In this document: positions 6,668-13,752 of the stretch, piece after piece
How positions within the stretch are numbered: position 1 is the stretch's first letter
Layout: every line of letters starts with the position of its first letter
Assembly: GCA_036939755.1 (NCBI GenBank)
Contig: JALLAZ010001067.1
Span: 1 to 14,109 of the forward strand
Origin: Stephanodiscus triporus
Taxonomy: Eukaryota; Bacillariophyta; Thalassiosirophyceae; Thalassiosirales; Thalassiosiraceae
Reading direction: 5' to 3'
Length of the DNA: 14,109 nt
The notes under the pieces: model-generated
What the model was told of the DNA's origin: nothing
Seen by the model: the letters and a program-made list of their open reading frames with translations, nothing else
Databases searched by the model: none
Position numbers and translations under genes: made by a program

Positions 6668-8554
6668 TAACTCCGGAGACATGCCTGAGCCAACATCATC
6701 CTCGAGGGTATCATCCACTGGCCAACATTCCCAATCCATTTGGTGATCCAACACGTCCTCCAAAATATCCATGTAGTCGATGTACGCCTTCATCACCGTA
6801 CGTGGTAGACGACTTGGGTTGCCTAATTTCTCCTTCCACCGCTGTAGCCATGCCCTCTCAATTTTCTCACGATCCGCATTTGGCATCGTCCTGTTATACT
6901 TTTCAAGGAAAAGGGCCATGGTAAGCATGTCACAATTGGACGCCGGGTGACCACGGCATTTGCAAGCCGCGCACGTAATATCAGGGTCCCATGACCGTCG
7001 ATTGTGATCCAGTCTTGCATACCAGCCCCTTTGGCCTTCCCCTCCAGAATGACCATGGTCGCCGCTACAATCATGGGGGCGAAGAGGTCCATGGCCATGT
7101 TCTCGGCCATCCAATCGAGACTCGTGCGCGCGAGACCCAGGTGTACGAGACCCAGTGCCCACATCGTATAAGCGCCTGTCCCGAGGTGTGTCTGTACGGA
7201 ACACCTGCAGGTTGTATCCTTGGATCTCCGGTGAAGCCGGCTGCCAGTTGTCGTGATGCCAATCCAAATGCCGGGCTACCCGGGGGATGACATCACGGAT
7301 GGGTGCCCGAGTGTTTTTATTCATCTGCGCGGCTAAGCCCATCATGCACAGAGTGGGAGGGAGATAGCCAAAATCATGCTTAGACAGAAATGTGTCAATG
7401 TGGGCCTGAAGCTGAAGCGTCATTATGACATCGGCATATGCTGGCTCCCAAACCGCTTGCAGAAACGTGATGCTCTTGGTTCGTTCGTCATGTATGAGAC
7501 CCTTCTTGGCTTGAAGGCGAAAGTAGAGGACAAACAACAGGCAGAAGTTGAATATATCCTGTCCCATCCACACCGGGGGCGATATTTGCAAAGAGGGATC
7601 AAATCCCGGAACAGCAAGTTCTAGAACCCGCCACAGGAGATCGAATCCATTGTTTGATTCCGCCCGAACCACCGTCACTAACGAGGCAACCTGAGAATCT
7701 GATTCAGGAAGTAAGCGTGGTAGTATTTCCATAAGAACCCCCGCAATCTCGGCATAGCGTGGCAGACCGCGGCACGGTGGGCATAAACCTTCAAAGCCCG
7801 TATTGATATTGACAGCGTCAAACAACATCAGCGGGAGTAAAAATAACACCGACGTCTTCTGGATTTTATCATAAAAATTGACGGTGGCTGCCATCTCCAT
7901 CGAGTCTAATTTTGGAAAGACCGGGAGGCCTTTCTCCAAGATCCGATCCACGGACGGGCCATATTGTTGGGTGCGTTTATTCTCCCACGCATCCAACACC
8001 CTGCGATGAAGTAATATAATGTCATTGCAGAAAGGGGACACACTACCACGTGCATCCCTGAAACCACACTTATCGATGATTGCCGCCGTGAGTGGGTAAT
8101 ACCCCCGTTGGTATCCATGATATTCCCAACAACCAAGCGCAGCCGCATCCAGAGGACTGTGACCAGCCGAATGAGCGAGTAGGCGCCGATCCCAATGCCG
8201 GGGGGAAATGATCTGGCCTCCTTGCGGGAGATTGTCTTCATCCTCATCATTCAAGCCATACCCAATGTTCCCACCCGGTGGTCTGGGTTGATACGGAGGG
8301 ACATGCGCGTCAAACCTTCGAGGATCCGAGCGTGCAGACTCATTCCGTGAGTCCCGGGACCCATGATACGGATTCGGATTCGGCGTCCGCCACAACCGGT
8401 GACGATCATCCTCATCGGCCACAGTTTGGAAATTGAATGAGGAATGCCGAGGGTCCAGGCGGGGGTGCAAAGTACTTCCCAAGTAGGACTGATTGACTCG
8501 CAGCCCAAAATTATTCACCAATGGGATATGGGGGCGGGTGGTGTGATGGGCCTG
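6665..8554 (-). CDS. gag fragment: capsid and zinc knuckle
   Basis: Open for 629 codons from just after the TGA at 8555-8557 to the TGA at 6665-6667. No ATG near the start; the frame is the same as the piece before the TGA, so this is the main body of gag. An Asp/Arg/Pro-rich N-terminal third is followed by a mostly helical region (NFYDKIQKTSVLFLLPLMLF, LPRYAEIAGVLMEILPRLLP, NFCLLFVLYFRLQAKKG) that fits a copia capsid domain. A charged Gly/His/Arg linker comes next, then the zinc knuckle CAACKCRGHPASNC (6932-6973), exactly CX2CX4HX4C. It would package element RNA and form the particle. The tail after the knuckle is about 85 residues. Confidence 0.9.
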   Translation of the reverse strand, partial: QAHHTTRPHIPLVNNFGLRVNQSYLGSTLHPRLDPRHSSFNFQTVADEDDRHRLWRTPNPNPYHGSRDSRNESARSDPRRFDAHVPPYQPRPPGGNIGYGLNDEDEDNLPQGGQIISPRHWDRRLLAHSAGHSPLDAAALGCWEYHGYQRGYYPLTAAIIDKCGFRDARGSVSPFCNDIILLHRRVLDAWENKRTQQYGPSVDRILEKGLPVFPKLDSMEMAATVNFYDKIQKTSVLFLLPLMLFDAVNINTGFEGLCPPCRGLPRYAEIAGVLMEILPRLLPESDSQVASLVTVVRAESNNGFDLLWRVLELAVPGFDPSLQISPPVWMGQDIFNFCLLFVLYFRLQAKKGLIHDERTKSITFLQAVWEPAYADVIMTLQLQAHIDTFLSKHDFGYLPPTLCMMGLAAQMNKNTRAPIRDVIPRVARHLDWHHDNWQPASPEIQGYNLQVFRTDTPRDRRLYDVGTGSRTPGSRAHESRLDGREHGHGPLRPHDCSGDHGHSGGEGQRGWYARLDHNRRSWDPDITCAACKCRGHPASNCDMLTMALFLEKYNRTMPNADREKIERAWLQRWKEKLGNPSRLPRTVMKAYIDYMDILEDVLDHQMDWECWPVDDTLEDDVGSGMSPEL

Positions 8555-8747
8555 TCAAAATTCCATCTGGCGTTCGGATGCGTCCAAGCTGTCCCTGGCA
8601 TCGTGGATGTGGTCCACAAATGAAGCGTGACGCCGGTTATCCTGGACGTCAGAGTCAGGAACCATATTGGCCGTATGGGTTGTCGACGTGGCCGCATTTT
8701 CGGGGGAGTGTGCATAAGAATCGTCCACATTGGTCACCGCGGGGGGG
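8555..8747 (-). pseudogene. gag fragment between frameshift and in-frame TGA
   Basis: Reads about 60 residues from the C7 run (8741-8747) to a TGA at 8555-8557, in the same frame as the capsid segment. It includes a Ser/Thr/Asn-rich stretch and a short charged helix (DARDSLDASERQMEF). The TGA follows TTT and is followed by CAG, which is not a leaky context. A TGG tryptophan codon mutated to TGA is a simple explanation. Confidence 0.65.
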
Positions 8748-9940
8748 CACCAGTGGCCGAAGGGGTGTCCACATTGTTCGCAGCTGGAGGTTTGGCCACA
8801 TCATCATTGGCCGGAGCTCCGGATACCCTTGCGCTCGGGAGTTCATCGACACGAATATTAACCATGTCCAAACCCTCCATATATTTGGTATCTAGCTCCG
8901 ACACAGCCGCCGAACATGTGGATTCCACTCGTTTCACATCCTCCCTAATCTTAGTGAGTTGTCTTGTCTTGAGGTCATTGACAACAACTTTCAACGCTCG
9001 ACCCTCGTTCATGTCCTGTCGAAGGGCGTTGATGGCGTTAGTATTTTCCTCCAAGGCGGTCATCAGTGCTTTGACATCTAAGGCCGTTTGACGTGCCATA
9101 GCTGCCAGACTAGATAGATCTCGAACCGTCGGGACAAGAGCATCCTGCATCTCTGTCAATGCTTTGACGTCTGCGGCTGTGTGGCGTGCCATAGCCGCCA
9201 GACTAGATAGGTCTCGCACCATCGGGATAAGAGCATCTTCCGTCTCTGTCCGAAGCAACGCAATATCTGATCCAAGAGCCCCTCTGTCGTATTGCATCGT
9301 ATCCGTGAGGGCCGCTACTTTGTGAGCCACGCTCTCCAAATGTCGTTTGTGATCCCCACAAATTTCAGATAATAGCCGATCAATAATCTGAGCGCCGTCG
9401 TCAAAAAAGCCCTTAAGGCGGCGAGGCATTGGGCGAGGCGTTGGCTCAGTGGTCGAGTCGGGGCCATAAATCGTCGCAAAAGAGTCGTCGATGAGGGCCT
9501 GGAGGCTGGCGGTCGCGAGAGAGAGAATGACACCATCGGCGTCCTTCGTCATCAAGTCGCCGTCGACCGATGACGCGTCCCTGAGGGCCGCAAATGCATT
9601 CGGAAGAGGAGCGTGAACTCCCACAACCGTAGGAGGTGCAACCACCTGAGCCGCCGATGTCATACCCTGTCCCCGCGTCGACCTGATGGGGAGAAATCCG
9701 TCACCGCCTTTGTCTTCCGCACGTGATAATAGTGATGGGGGCGAAGATTGTGTGTCGGCGGGGGGAGGCCCGGGAGGGTTCTTCGGGGGATCTTTTAGGC
9801 TGAAAAGCGGTGCCGCCGGAGGAGCGGGCAACCGCGCCGACGCGGACCGAAGTGTCGCGCGTCGATCCAAAGGTTCGTCAGGAGCGGGGGGAGGGGGGGG
9901 AGGTGTCCACCGTTGCAGCCACTTTCTCCATCGGAGCCAT
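8734..9940 (-). CDS. gag fragment: N-terminal extension with coiled coil
   Basis: The likely true start is the ATG at 9938-9940 (MAPMEKVAATVD), 192 nt inside the 5' LTR. Its frame switches at the C runs 9886-9891/9893-9900 into the frame that continues through PPAPDEPLDRRATL to a TGA at 8734. In order: a Pro/Ala-rich N-terminus, an Asp-rich part, then a long alpha-helical heptad-like region (HLESVAHKVAALTDTM; two 31-residue repeats; LEENTNAINALRQDMNEG) that looks like a coiled coil, then an Ala/Pro-rich end. A frame 378 codons long starts at a TTG (9870), but that is not credible as a eukaryotic start. Function: probably gag multimerisation, by inference from the coiled coil. Confidence 0.75.
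9068..9253 (-). repeat. 93-bp tandem repeat encoding a 31-residue helix unit
   Basis: Two in-frame copies, 9068-9160 and 9161-9253. Each encodes DAL(I/V)P-VRDLSSLAAMAR-TA-DVKAL with few changes. The copies have diverged at many third positions, so the duplication is older than the 62-bp one in pol and was probably part of the working gag. It lengthens the predicted coiled coil. Confidence 0.85.
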
Positions 9941-10132
9941 GTTGAGTACGTAGTAATGCAGTAAATCGAAGTAAAATCTGTAGATGTAGATAATAAATTA
10001 TCCGAGGGGGAATGATTCCACCCAACTCCAACAGCCCGGGGGCCAATGAAATTGAGGCAAAGCCGAAGATGAGGGGAAGCCGATCAGAGGCCTCCGAGCC
10101 GTAGGCGAGGAAAAAATATTGGTGCTCTAACC
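9941..10132 (-). other. 5' leader of the element
   Basis: 192 nt between the 5' LTR and the gag ATG, without an open frame of note. It would hold the primer site and RNA packaging signals. Confidence 0.6.
10119..10132 (-). other. Candidate primer-binding site
   Basis: GGTTAGAGCACCAA begins on the first base after the 5' LTR, where a primer-binding site is expected. It resembles the copia-type site complementary to the anticodon region of initiator tRNA-Met (GGTTATGAGCCCA-like) but needs one inserted and one deleted base. The match is weak. The same bases also look like a tRNA D-arm in the sense orientation, which would be coincidence. Confidence 0.3.
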
Positions 10133-10218
10133 TCTAATAATCCCATCGTCACTGGCATGTAGCGATAGGAGTAGAGGTGAGTACTTAGGTACTTATCTAT
10201 CTACGTATTACGGTAACA
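10133..10218 (-). repeat. 5' LTR (short)
   Basis: Matches the other LTR at 73/75 bases over 10133-10207 and then, with gaps, up to TG at 10218-10217 (TGTTACCGTAA against TGACAATAG). About 86 bp. Transcription of the element would have to start here or just outside, yet I see no clear TATA box inside. It contains a near-repeat AAGTACC/TAAGTACT in the minus sense. Confidence 0.8.
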
Positions 10219-10523
10219 ATAGATACCTACTATGGTACTCTAATTCCTTCTCTCGGCGGGGTCGCGCCATCCGTCCCCCCCCAAAAGAAAAAAGCCAACC
10301 GCCAAGCTCTGGTAGTAGAGTAAGTCAGTAGGTACTTAGTAGTAGAACCCGTACCAATATCATACCTGTGAGGAGAGAAAAGAAACGAAACTCGTCTCCC
10401 CCCCCCAAAAAAAACAACAACAGCAAACAGCAGCGTCCCTTTTCCGCGCGTACTACGATATTGTCGTTCGTTCGTTCGTTCGTCCTTCCACCGCCCCCCT
10501 AAAATAATAATCCCGCCGAGATC
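10219..10523. other. Intergenic with simple repeats
   Basis: No gene seen. It holds homopolymer C runs with adjoining A runs, a (GTTC/TTCG)n run at about 10465-10483, and a GTAGGTACTTAG motif near 10330 that echoes part of the LTR. It would serve as the 5' region of the plus-strand open frame starting at 10524. The retrotransposon LTR lies about 300 bp upstream of that ATG and is divergently oriented. Confidence 0.4.
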
Positions 10524-11516
10524 ATGTCGTTTTCGTCGTCGTCGTCGTCCTCGCGAGGCGGCGGTCCAGGAGGACGACGAGGCGGATACGACGACGACGA
10601 AGACGAAAACGTCGTCGTCGAGGAAGGCTAGAGGAGGAGTAGTAGTAGGAGGGGGGGGGGGAGCGCGTCGTTTTCGGGGGATGACGATGACGACGACGAA
10701 GGCGGGGCCTCGTCCCTCCGTCGCGTTCTCCTCCCGAGGCTCGACGACGACATCGACGACGACCGCGCGTCGTCGATGTCGTCGAGTTCGCGTTATTCGT
10801 CGTACGGATCGTTCGTCGCGCGCGGGAGATTCGTATACGGCCTCCGCCTCCGTCGTCGTAATCGTAATCGTCGTCCCGACGACCTCCCCGATCCTCCCAT
10901 TCCCGCCGACCGCTCCTCCGACGTGGGGGGAGGGGGAGGAGGAGGAGGAGATGACGACGACGACGATGTCATCTTTCGATGGCGGACGTCCATCGGAGGA
11001 TCCGACGACGACCACGACTACGACCACGACTACGGCGCGTCGACGTCGACGGCGACGGCGACGACAATAACCGACCTGATCGAGAGCGACGACGGACGTC
11101 TCGTCGCGTTGGCCGCTTCCGACGGCACGATCGCGTTGTTGCGGGGTTCGGACGGCGCGATTCTCGTTTCCAGGAGGTCGTCGTCGACGTTCCCCGCTGC
11201 CGCCGCCGACACGACGAATACGAATGCCGCCGCCGCCGCGACGACGACGCGGCTGCTCTTCCTCTCGAGGCGCGACTTCCCCCCCTCCTACCCCTCCCAC
11301 GCCAACGATGACGACGATGACTACAACGAGGTTGACGTCAAGCACGTGCTCGTGGTCGTTGGCGCGCCCCGATCGTCGAGTGTGGGGGGGTGGGTGCGAG
11401 GAGGACGACGACATCGACGACCGTCGTCGTCGTCGTGTTCGTGTTCGTGTTCATGTTGTTGTTGTTCGGAAGAGAGGGACGCGGGTTTGATTCGGCCGTG
11501 CTCGGGATGCGGGTGA
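10524..11516 (+). CDS. Low-complexity Asp/Ser/Arg-rich protein with beta-propeller-like stretch
   Basis: One plus frame is open from ATG 10524 to TGA 11516, except for a TAG at 10629-10631. The ATG at 10776 gives an uninterrupted 246-residue product. Most of it is low complexity (poly-Ser, poly-Gly, poly-Asp). The segment VIFRWRTSIGG, then ITDLIESDDGRLVALAASDG and TIALLRGSDGAILVSRR, looks like a WD40/beta-propeller blade pair. VKHVLVVVGAP near 11335-11365 looks like a further strand. After the G7 run at 11384-11390 this frame turns into an implausible Cys/Ser-rich tail, so the true frame may change there. Either the gene is decaying, or there are unmodelled introns or assembly errors. I cannot name a family. 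Confidence 0.4.
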
Positions 11517-11827
11517 GGGAGTCCAAGCGTCGATCGATCATCGTCAACGACGACGACGATCGCGGCGGCGGCGGGGAGGATGGCAGCGGGGAGGAGGATG
11601 GGAGTGTGTGTGGGGGGTGAAGGGTGGAGGGCGGAGGGCTGTCGTCACTCGACGACGAGGACGAGACGACCAAGCGGGAGAGGCAACGGGGGACAATGAC
11701 CACAGTAGTGGGGGCCACCGCCTGCGCCTCCACCTCATCGCGACTGGACGAGGGGGGGGGGTGTATTTTTAGTAGTTGCGGCAATAATAATAATCATCTC
11801 CTACGAGTCATCGTACTCTCTCTCTAA
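11391..11827 (+). pseudogene. Possible out-of-frame continuation of the propeller-like gene
   Basis: In the frame one step from the previous entry, the sequence reads a hydrophobic strand (VVVVVFVFVFMLLLFGREG), then GFDSAVLGMRVRESKRRSI and an acidic Asp/Gly/Glu-rich run to a TGA at 11618-11620. The same frame stays open beyond the TGA to 11827 (SSLDDEDETTKRERQRG). It looks more protein-like than the in-frame alternative, which suggests a one-base change in the G run at 11384-11390. Evidence is compositional only. Confidence 0.22.
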
Positions 11828-11976
11828 GCTGTAACCACACCTGTACTTTAGTTCGTGTTATCTTCCAGTTTGTTTCCCTCAACCTCAGTAGGCTCAAGGC
11901 AGGACACCTCTCCAACGTGGACCTTGACCATTGCCGTTTTTTTGGTCATGAGACACTTCAGTGGACCGTTTATCCA

Positions 11977-13752
11977 ATGTCACGGCGAAGGATACCGGAG
12001 GAGTCAACGTCGTGGAGGGCCTGGATGATGCATTTCCCCATCACACTCCATAAAATGATAGACGACCTCCTCCCACCCAACATCAAAAGCGAGTGTTACT
12101 ACTTCGTCAAGCACCTCTCCTCGAATCACACGTTCGAAGAGGTCCTCAAATATTGCGGGGACAATCAACGCCATTTCAAAGGAGAGGACGGATCAAATCG
12201 CCGTCTCCTCATCACCCGCTTCATCGAGAACATTAAGCGTTCCCCAAACGCACACAAAGTAAAGCTACGCAACATAACTTCCATTGACGCCCCCGTGCTT
12301 GCAGCTGTCCATAGACTTCTCGAACAACCTACCATCATGTCATCTGATTCTGAGTCATCCTTGCTTAGTGTTGATGACGACTCATCATACTCTGAAACTG
12401 ATCGTGGCATGCGTGCGAAGCGCGACTCATCATACTGCGACCGTCGGACGCGATCGACGGGGGGGAAGCCGACGACGGCCGGCAAGCCACCGAAGAAAAC
12501 TTTGGATGGTGACCTGTCGAAAGATCTCCAACGTATGTCTCTCTCTGCTCGCGGCAAAGGCGAAAAGGTCAAGGCATTTGTGTAAGTTTGCAGTGTGTAC
12601 ACGCTACGCTCAATGCCAAAGATGTCTAACGCCAGCCCTGCCCCTTCTCTCTCTTTCCTTACAATACCATCTTTTGTTGTTGTGCAGGACCGACGACGGG
12701 ATCTCTCTCAGTACAAATCACAAGGAACTTTTCACCAATGCAAAACAACTCTCCAATGTTGTTGCGCTGGATGACAGAATGCCGCACACATTGCCTCCTG
12801 GCACGGCGTTTATCAGGGTAAACGAGTCCTTGGTTGGTAAGAAAAATATTCGCACTGACAAGTATGTACTGAACATCCAAGTCTTCAACGCAGATGGCCT
12901 CGCAACCACATCTGCTCGTCTTTCAGAGGACAAAAAGATGGTCATCATTACAATGGCCGACCCAGACAAGTTTGGCCATGCTCGTCGCACTGACATTGCG
13001 CATCAACTTGCAAATGCTATCAAGCCAGAACACGAAGAATTCGAGGACCAGGTTTATCGAAACTACGTTACCAATATGACCAAAGCCTCCACCAAAGCTG
13101 TTGAGCATTATACCTATAAAGGCCTCGACCTGGCCATGAAGAAGGTGTACTGTCTTCTCCCACCAGGCATAGTGGGCTCAAATGCCTACTTCAACGATGG
13201 TGACGGTGAGTCAGCCTTTCTATTGTTTGCACCCTTCTTGACCACAACATGCTCACCGCCTTTTATTTAGAAGAATCTCCTATTTTGAACGATGACTGTA
13301 AACTTCAGGCGTATCCGTATGTTGTTGCGGATCCCTTAGATTACAAGGAGCTCTCTGTGCGTGGACTGATTTTCGATGAAGTCCCTGATCCACAAAGCAT
13401 GGGTCAGAAGGTCATGGTTGTCAGAGCCAATAGGCTCGTGGACAGCATCTCAGAGCATTGTCTTGAAGTTCTTGACTATATGTGCAGTGAACGATCGAAG
13501 GGTTATTACGTTGCCTTTCAGGTGGTTATCGACGGAACTGCAGAGAAGTATAACACCCGTCCAAATGAGCAGACTGCGAGAGAATCGGCAAAAGACAAGG
13601 CATTGGCAAGCATGCTTCGCCTCAGGAATGACAACACCAGATCTCCTCGTCCTGACAACTCCAGATCTCCTCGTCCTGACAACTACAGATCTCCTCGTCC
13701 TGACAACTACAGATCTCCAGATCTCCGCCCTGATTATGCCGCTTCCTCGTAA
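11977..13752 (+). CDS. Three-exon gene of unknown function
   Basis: Exons 11977-12581, 12688-13205 and 13271-13752 join in phase to 535 codons including the stop (534 residues). Both introns are GT-AG. The first ATG in the frame is 11977 (MSRRRIPEEST). The frame is open upstream to 11824 without an ATG, so an upstream exon is possible. Order: a globular N-terminal part (FPITLHKMIDDLL, residues about 20-115); an acidic Ser-rich linker (about 118-150) and a basic Lys/Arg/Gly region to about 200; a central domain of alternating strands and helices (about 202-430) of no family I know; a C-terminal alpha-beta-alpha stretch (about 435-492; YYVAFQVVIDG ... ARESAKDKALASML) resembling the second half of a double-stranded RNA-binding domain; then an RSPRPDN repeat tail. 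Codon use is more balanced than in the neighbouring GAC/TCG-rich DNA. RNA binding is inference. Confidence 0.85.
12582..12687 (+). other. Intron 1 of the three-exon gene
   Basis: 106 nt. Donor GTAAGT, a CTAAC branch-point-like motif near 12627, a pyrimidine-rich tract and acceptor GTGCAG. Without splicing, the reading frame stops at TAA inside the donor (12583-12585). With it, the frame passes smoothly from KAFV into TDDGISL. Confidence 0.9.
13206..13270 (+). other. Intron 2 of the three-exon gene
   Basis: 65 nt. Donor GTGAGT, acceptor TTTATTTAG with a T-rich tract. Removing it joins NDGDG to EESPILNDD in phase. The upstream frame otherwise stops at the TAG that forms the acceptor. Confidence 0.88.
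13636..13719 (+). repeat. 24-bp tandem repeat encoding an octapeptide
   Basis: Three full copies (13636-13659, 13660-13683, 13684-13707) and a partial fourth encode (T/S/Y)RSPRPDN. The copies are almost identical at the DNA level, so copy number may vary among strains. Arg-Ser-Pro-rich tails are often flexible and phosphorylated, and common in RNA-associated proteins. Confidence 0.92.

Larger units (their letters stand above)
1874..9940 (-). pseudogene. Broken gag-pol polyprotein (overall span)
   Basis: This entry ties together the fragments listed separately. In sense order the disruptions are: a frame change in the C runs at 9886-9900; a -1-type change in the C7 run at 8741-8747; an in-frame TGA at 8555-8557; a 62-bp duplication at 4038-4161; at least one shift between 3775 and 3743; a probable small deletion near 3665-3680; and a -1-type shift at 3122-3126. 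The TGA at 6665-6667 is treated separately because it may be functional. Homopolymer changes could be sequencing or assembly errors. The duplication and the RT-region breaks look real. I infer an inactive copy. Confidence 0.8.
1754..10218 (-). mobile_element. Ty1/copia LTR retrotransposon, diatom CoDi-like, degenerate
   Basis: In minus-strand order the element carries LTR, leader, gag with a CX2CX4HX4C zinc knuckle, aspartic protease, DDE integrase, reverse transcriptase, RNase H, polypurine tract and LTR. Integrase before reverse transcriptase is the Ty1/copia order. The RT motif GADVSNAFAEAPPP and the VDD box are of the kind I associate with diatom copia elements. At about 8.5 kb the copy is near full length but not intact. 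Gag has two homopolymer frameshifts and a TGA; pol has a 62-bp tandem duplication and several indels. I find no matching target-site duplication (plus-strand flanks AAAGG at 1749-1753 and ATAGA at 10219-10223). The copy is probably unable to move by itself. Confidence 0.93.

Noticed and set aside
10119..10140. tRNA-like D-arm string (GGTTAGAGCACC)
   Set aside because: No acceptor stem, anticodon arm or T-arm around it; better explained as a possible primer site or chance.
10681..11070. 129-codon plus frame rich in Thr and Arg
   Set aside because: Alternative frame of the same triplet-rich sequence; the propeller-like frame is more protein-like.
10230..11414. 394-codon minus-strand open frame (Val/Arg/Ser-rich)
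   Set aside because: It is antisense to the propeller-like frame and consists of runs produced by GAC/GTC/CGA triplets; no domain, so most likely a compositional shadow.
11338..11784. 148-codon minus-strand frame rich in Ser/Pro/Thr
   Set aside because: Low complexity in triplet-rich DNA; no recognisable protein features.
12040..12250. Weak resemblance of FPITLHKMIDDLL to the start of a heat-shock-factor DNA-binding domain
   Set aside because: The conserved Trp, the SF-RQLN-YGF core and spacing of that domain are absent.
12284..12687. Extension of the exon 2 frame upstream to 12284
   Set aside because: It overlaps exon 1 in another frame and reads through a well-formed intron; splicing at 12582/12687 gives a coherent product.
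13636..13719. CRISPR-like spaced repeat
   Set aside because: Repeats are directly tandem, in frame and coding, without spacers, in a eukaryotic gene.
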